Notes under the pieces: model-generated
What the model was told of the DNA's origin: nothing
Seen by the model: the letters and a program-made list of their open reading frames with translations, nothing else
Database searches by the model: none
Position numbers and translations under genes: made by a program
Part shown: positions 28,087 through 31,372 of the stretch, in pieces
Layout: each line of letters opens with the position of its first letter
Numbering within the stretch: the stretch's first letter is position 1
DNA from: a virus
Length of the DNA stretch: 31,372 nt
IMG/VR virus record: IMGVR_UViG_3300037140_000092
Span: 1 to 31,372 of that record
Strand: one strand, 5' to 3'

Positions 28087-29173
28087 TAAAGACTTCCTCG
28101 CTGATGCTTTGGAGGAAAATCGCAAACAGCAGACCAAGCTGGTTCTGCAGCAACGCGAGATCGCCAAGTTGCACAAAGAGAATGACAGCGCCGAAAAGGT
28201 GCGGACGGAAATCTATGACCTGGCTGCAATGACCCCAGACCCCCCAACATGGATCAACCACCCCAAGATCGGGGCCCATACGGTCGGGGTGCCAATCACG
28301 CTCTGGTCCGATTTTCATTGGGGTGAACGAGTGATGGAGACCCAGGTGGGTGGCCGGAATAAGTTCAATATGGCCATTGCCCGCCAGCGCCTGAAACGGC
28401 TGGTGGACAGTACCCTTGACTTAACTCTCCGACATATGATAAAGCCGGTTTACCCAGGCATCGTGATCTGCCTTGGTGGCGACATGATTACTGGGGCCAT
28501 CCACGAAGAGTTGGCCGAAACAAACGATGGCACCGTGCAGCAAGCGCTGCTCGATGTCCAAGAAAATTTAATCGCTGCCCTCACTTTGATGGCGGACAAT
28601 TTTAAGAAAGTCTTTGTACCATGCGTAGTGGGGAACCATGCAAGAGATACGATCCGGCCGAGGTTCAAAAACGCGACGTTTCATAGTTATGAATGGAACC
28701 TTTACCATCAACTCAAAAGTTATTTCCGTGCTGACCCCCGTATTGAATTCCTCATTTCAGACGAAGTGGATGCCAATTTCACTGTCCTCGGGCATAAGTT
28801 CTTATTGTCCCACGGGGACAACCTGGGGGTTCAAGGGGGCGACGGGATTATTGGGGCAATTGGCCCGATTGCGCGTGGCACGTTCAAGCTTGGCCGCAGC
28901 ACGCACTCGGTCGGGGAAGACTTCGACACGCTCCTGATCGGCCACTACCACACCTACATGCCTCGCGGTGATGCGATCCCTGTGGTGGCCAATGGCTGCT
29001 TGATCGGCTACAACGAATACGCTCACGTCAAGCTGCGGGTGCCGTACAGCCGGCCGAGCCAGGCTCTGTTCTTCATCCATCCCACGCGCGGGTTCACCGC
29101 CTCCTGGCCAATCTATCTGGATGATCTCCGCAAGGGCCATGACAAGAAAGCCTGGTGCGAGGTGCTCAAATGA
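28067..29173 (+). CDS. Metallophosphoesterase
   Basis: 368 aa from the ATG at 28067, with AAGGA nine bases upstream. Calcineurin-type motifs appear in order: SDFHWGE (about 81, D-x-H), GGDMITG (about 138), GNHARD (about 188), LLSHGD (about 247), GHYHT (about 291). A coiled helix (residues about 10-50) precedes the enzyme domain. The family hydrolyses phosphoesters of nucleotides, nucleic acids or proteins; the substrate is not evident. Placement among DNA and nucleotide genes suggests a DNA or nucleotide substrate. Confidence 0.85.
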   Translation: MNAKKTDKDFLADALEENRKQQTKLVLQQREIAKLHKENDSAEKVRTEIYDLAAMTPDPPTWINHPKIGAHTVGVPITLWSDFHWGERVMETQVGGRNKFNMAIARQRLKRLVDSTLDLTLRHMIKPVYPGIVICLGGDMITGAIHEELAETNDGTVQQALLDVQENLIAALTLMADNFKKVFVPCVVGNHARDTIRPRFKNATFHSYEWNLYHQLKSYFRADPRIEFLISDEVDANFTVLGHKFLLSHGDNLGVQGGDGIIGAIGPIARGTFKLGRSTHSVGEDFDTLLIGHYHTYMPRGDAIPVVANGCLIGYNEYAHVKLRVPYSRPSQALFFIHPTRGFTASWPIYLDDLRKGHDKKAWCEVLK

Positions 29174-29496
29174 AGAACTGGTATCTGGCTGGACCAATGA
29201 GAAATGTCCCTGACTCCAACTTCCCGGCCTTCGACTTTGCGGCTGAGAAGTTGCGGGAGGAGGGCTACACTGTCTTCTCGCCGGCTGACAATGACCGGGA
29301 GACTGATAACCAAGGGGCCTCCTTTGATATTCGCAGGGCCCTGCGGGACGACACTTCCTGGATATGCCGGCACGCAGATGCCGTTGCCTTGCTCCCTGGC
29401 TGGGAGAACAGCAAGGGCGCCAAGGCCGAGCTGGCCCTCGCGGAAGCGCTGGGGCTCACCGTAGTTGTTTTAGGAGCAGAATATGTCGAAAAGTGA
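29170..29496 (+). CDS. DUF4406 (nucleoside 2-deoxyribosyltransferase-like)
   Basis: 108 aa from the ATG at 29170, overlapping the previous stop (ATGA). WYLAGPM near the start and LLPGWENSKGAKAELALAEALG near the end are the characteristic parts of DUF4406 and of nucleoside deoxyribosyltransferase-like folds. Residues FSPADNDRE lie between them. It may handle nucleotides or nucleosides; activity untested. Ends in overlap with the next gene. Confidence 0.8.
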   Translation: MKNWYLAGPMRNVPDSNFPAFDFAAEKLREEGYTVFSPADNDRETDNQGASFDIRRALRDDTSWICRHADAVALLPGWENSKGAKAELALAEALGLTVVVLGAEYVEK

Positions 29497-29842
29497 GTGG
29501 ACTGATTTTCCGACCACCAATCCCGAAGTTCATGGCCAGTATCTACCGACTGACAGTGCCGCCAGGAAGAAGGTGCCTCTTTGTACCGGGGTCCTTGATT
29601 ACTTTCCGCTTGCCCTGGCTGCAGTGGCCGAGTTGTCCTACCAAGGCAATCAGAAGCATAATCCGGGTGAGCCACTTCATTGGGCGAGGGACAAGAGTGC
29701 GGACCATGCGGACTGCCTCCTTCGGCATCTGGTGGATCGGGGAAAGATGGATGGGCAGTCGCGGCATTCGACTGAGGTCGCCTGGCGGTCCCTTGCTATT
29801 CTCCAGCTTGAGCTGGAAGAAGCCGCTATAAAGGGGAAATGA
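29483..29842 (+). CDS. dATP/dGTP diphosphohydrolase-like protein
   Basis: 119 aa. The sequence ARKKVPLCTGVLDYFPLALA, then VAELSYQGNQKHNPGEPLHW, HADCLLRHLVDRG, and EVAWRSLAILQ matches the N-terminal dATP/dGTP diphosphohydrolase family named after the cyanophage S-2L enzyme. Acidic and His residues in the middle (DKSADHADC) could bind metal. It may trim dNTP pools. The start overlaps the previous gene by 14 bases; the 3' end overlaps the convergent holin-like gene. Confidence 0.8.
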   Translation: MSKSEWTDFPTTNPEVHGQYLPTDSAARKKVPLCTGVLDYFPLALAAVAELSYQGNQKHNPGEPLHWARDKSADHADCLLRHLVDRGKMDGQSRHSTEVAWRSLAILQLELEEAAIKGK

Positions 29843-30173
29843 CGGTCGTTGCCACCAAGGTAGCGGCCGTCACTTTCGCAGTCTCAACCACAGCAACAGC
29901 ATGAGCGGCTTGATGCCGGGCGAGTTCGAGCGCGGCAATCTCCGCTTGGGCGACGGCCTGCCTGGCGATCAGTTTGGCCAGGCGCTTCTCGCGGCACCGG
30001 TTTAGCCAATTCTGTATCCAATCCTGCACCGCTTGGTCATGATAAATCTGCAGTATGAAATAGATCAGTGAGGCCAGCGTGGCGATCGCCGGCAAGGCTC
30101 CTGCGAGCCCCGCAATTATGGTACTGACGGAGAGGGCGTCCCCGGTCCAATGTAAGGGAGATTTGTCAAACAT
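29826..30173 (-). CDS. Holin-like membrane protein (115 aa)
   Basis: One long hydrophobic segment at about residues 19-45 (IIAGLAGALPAIATLASLIY, FILQIY), then HDQAVQDWIQNWLNRCREKRL and a long Ala-rich helix (ARQAVAQAEIAALELARHQA). This is the pattern of podovirus holins: a membrane part, an aromatic turn, a charged helix. It converges on the plus-strand block and shares a hairpin with it. It would set lysis timing with the lysozyme at 6804. SD is weak (AGG at 13 bases). Confidence 0.7.
   Translation of the reverse strand: MFDKSPLHWTGDALSVSTIIAGLAGALPAIATLASLIYFILQIYHDQAVQDWIQNWLNRCREKRLAKLIARQAVAQAEIAALELARHQAAHAVAVVETAKVTAATLVATTVISPL
29840..29872. terminator. Bidirectional hairpin at the convergent gene ends
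   Basis: TGACGGTCGTTGCC and GGTAGCGGCCGTCA pair over 14 positions including wobble pairs, with a 5-base loop. The stem begins at the stop codon of the plus-strand gene and lies within the last codons of the minus-strand holin-like gene. No strong U-run, but the position suits a two-way transcription block. Confidence 0.5.
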
Positions 30174-30191
30174 TGGCCGAGGCTTACCTGG

Positions 30192-30527
30192 TTAGACGAC
30201 CGCCTGGATGCCTTCAACGGTGATCGAGACCGTGACGGCGCTGGCTTGGCCAGTGAGATAATCGGCTGATGTCATCTTGAGGCGGCCGTACCAATCGTAG
30301 ACACCGTTCGCAGCGATGGGCTGCGCGGTGAACAACGCGGAGGCGGCAGTCGAGACGCCCGTGGTGCCAAGATGCAAGTCGAACGTGGCCGGCGTAGCGG
30401 CAGTGTTGACGATATGGATATGGGTGATCACATCGAAGATCAGCGATGAAGCTTGATTGTAGATGTTGACCACGCCGCCCGTGGCAAACGCGGCGGGACC
30501 ATACGTGCGTACAATTTTGTCAGCCAT
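30192..30527 (-). CDS. Small virion-type protein (111 aa)
   Basis: The ATG at 30527 has AAGGA nine bases upstream. The protein is beta-rich and low in charge: VVNIYNQASSLIFDVITHIH, then IVNTAATPATFDLHLG and ANGVYDWYGRLKMTSADYL, ending SITVEGIQAVV. This looks like a small structural protein (decoration or tail-attached), similar in style to others near tail fibres. Family not certain. Confidence 0.7.
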   Translation of the reverse strand: MADKIVRTYGPAAFATGGVVNIYNQASSLIFDVITHIHIVNTAATPATFDLHLGTTGVSTAASALFTAQPIAANGVYDWYGRLKMTSADYLTGQASAVTVSITVEGIQAVV

Positions 30528-30533
30528 GGGTGC

Positions 30534-30698
30534 TTATTCCTTTTTCGGTTTCAGTATAGGGGGTTTCGGGTGCTGGGTCAACTGATCATTGATTTGGCGT
30601 TGTAGGGTCTGCACTACGGCCGCCACGCGGCCAAATGGGGCCGCGGAGAGGGCTTCGCTGATCACTTGCAGGTCTTGGTCGGTGAGGTCAAATTTCAT
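30534..30698 (-). CDS. Small protein (54 aa)
   Basis: The ATG at 30698 has CTGGAG about seven bases upstream. The protein MKFDLTDQDLQVISEALSAA continues as a helix (PFGRVAAVVQTLQRQINDQL) and ends with a Pro/Lys-rich tail (PKPPILKPKKE). Its stop lies seven bases before the next ATG. Strong SD and fit between neighbours support a real gene. Function unknown; could be a small virion or chaperone protein. Confidence 0.6.
   Translation of the reverse strand: MKFDLTDQDLQVISEALSAAPFGRVAAVVQTLQRQINDQLTQHPKPPILKPKKE
30553..30581 (-). promoter_or_regulatory. Candidate promoter inside the 54-aa gene
   Basis: On the minus strand TTGACC (30581-30576), 17 bases, TATACT (30558-30553). Good match, but inside coding sequence, so it may be chance. 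It would serve the 111-aa gene and the holin-like gene. Confidence 0.35.
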
Positions 30699-30713
30699 GA
30701 TCGTTCTCCAGGG

Positions 30714-31367
30714 TTACCAACATGGGATGTAGCGGATAGTACCAGCAGCATTCTTGAATGTAAACCACTCTTGGATTGCAGTGTGGGCGCCCGTGGGGCC
30801 AGCCGCCGCGGTCATCACGCAGGCGACCGCAGCATCGGCTACCGTAGGATGCCACATATAAGTACCGACGACTAAAGCACCCGCGACCCCAACGCCGCCC
30901 GCAACCGTGAGGGCACCAGTCGTAGTGGAAGTCGAGGCGGTGGTTGGATGGAAGACCGCGCCAGTCATAGTGAAGTCCGCAACGCCAGTGGTACCGGCAT
31001 AAAAGTGAACTTGGGCTCCTACGATATACATCCCGAGATCGCCCAAGGCGCCCCCGGCTAGTCCCATCATCCCGGAGAGAGTTGTGACACCATTAAAAGT
31101 CACACACCCATACGTTGTGTTGGATGAAACAGGGGCAAAGATGACCGGGTTCGTGGTGCCACCGCCGAGACCAAGATACAGGGAGCCCCCGGCTCCGATA
31201 CCGCCCCCGATCGTTAGTGCGCCGGTCGTAGTGGAAGTTGAAGCAGTGGTCGTGGCCAGATGCACGATGCCGCCAGCCGGACATAGCCATAAATCATTAT
31301 AGCCTGTGCCACTGATGTAGGGTTGGATAAAGCCAACATTCTCTGTCGTTGCAAAGCCTACCGCCAT
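30714..31367 (-). CDS. Tail-fibre-like structural protein with repeat (217 aa)
   Basis: The ATG at 31367 is followed by MAVGFATTENVGFIQPYISG. The protein is Gly/Ala/Thr/Val-rich with almost no charge. Residues about 40-61 and 141-162 carry the same TTASTSTTTGALT-GG-G--G repeat, seen in tail-fibre and virion surface proteins, and the end is aromatic (WFTFKNAAGTIRYIPCW). The DNA of the repeats is also similar, about 298 bp apart. SD lies partly off the window. Could be a tail fibre segment, spike or head fibre. Confidence 0.7.
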   Translation of the reverse strand: MAVGFATTENVGFIQPYISGTGYNDLWLCPAGGIVHLATTTASTSTTTGALTIGGGIGAGGSLYLGLGGGTTNPVIFAPVSSNTTYGCVTFNGVTTLSGMMGLAGGALGDLGMYIVGAQVHFYAGTTGVADFTMTGAVFHPTTASTSTTTGALTVAGGVGVAGALVVGTYMWHPTVADAAVACVMTAAAGPTGAHTAIQEWFTFKNAAGTIRYIPCW

Positions 31368-31372
31368 TGTTT

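Noticed and set aside
27132-29842. Possible Z-genome (2-aminoadenine) pathway because of the dATP/dGTP diphosphohydrolase-like gene.
   Set aside because: No purZ-like or datZ-like gene is visible in the window, and this family also occurs in phages with ordinary DNA.
1-31372. Searched by eye for tRNA genes, CRISPR arrays and an integrase/att site.
   Set aside because: No cloverleaf-like segments, no regularly spaced repeats and no recombinase motifs were seen.

Overview
The window reads as about 31 kb of a tailed double-stranded DNA phage (Caudoviricetes), most likely a podovirus. The portal matches the T7-type head-to-tail connector family and is accompanied by a Bbp19-like small protein, scaffold and major capsid genes. 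Genes are tightly packed, with many ATGA/TGATG stop-start overlaps and clear Shine-Dalgarno (SD) sites. No integrase, repressor, tRNA, CRISPR array or phage RNA polymerase gene is visible here. The host cannot be read directly. The style of the small lysis-region proteins suggests a Gram-negative, possibly alphaproteobacterial host, but this is weak inference.

Layout. (1) Positions 1-10872, minus strand: late genes. Read leftward these are terminase small subunit, a 93-aa protein, a 26-aa hydrophobic ORF, terminase large subunit, an Ala/Pro-rich protein, a secreted trypsin-like protease, a GH24 lysozyme, a two-helix membrane protein, a lipoprotein and a secreted small protein. Then come two small proteins, portal, Bbp19-like protein, scaffold, major capsid protein and three further small virion-type genes, and a last gene runs off the left edge. 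Candidate sigma70-type promoters precede terminase small subunit, the gene at 5949 and the capsid gene.

(2) 10873-11271: divergent intergenic control region. (3) 11272-16679, plus strand: many very small genes. Several carry the same hairpin-plus-ATAGGAG leader. This region also holds a truncated IS1595-type transposase, a helix-hairpin-helix protein and, on the opposite strand, a SprT-like metallopeptidase.

(4) 16732-29842, plus strand: replication, recombination and nucleotide genes. These are two paralogous endonuclease VII-like HNH proteins, a prim-pol/helicase, a SNF2-type helicase, a DUF2800 RecB-like nuclease, a DUF2815 SSB-like protein, a family A DNA polymerase, a RuvC-like resolvase, an SPKG-repeat protein, a metallophosphoesterase, a DUF4406 protein and a dATP/dGTP diphosphohydrolase-like protein. 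(5) 29826-31367, minus strand: a holin-like gene, two small genes and a tail-fibre-like protein.

The early block runs right from about 11.2 kb and the late block runs left from 10.87 kb. The right-end minus genes converge on the early block at 29.83 kb. If the molecule is circular or circularly permuted, this is one early unit and one late unit that diverge at about 11 kb and converge at about 29.83 kb.
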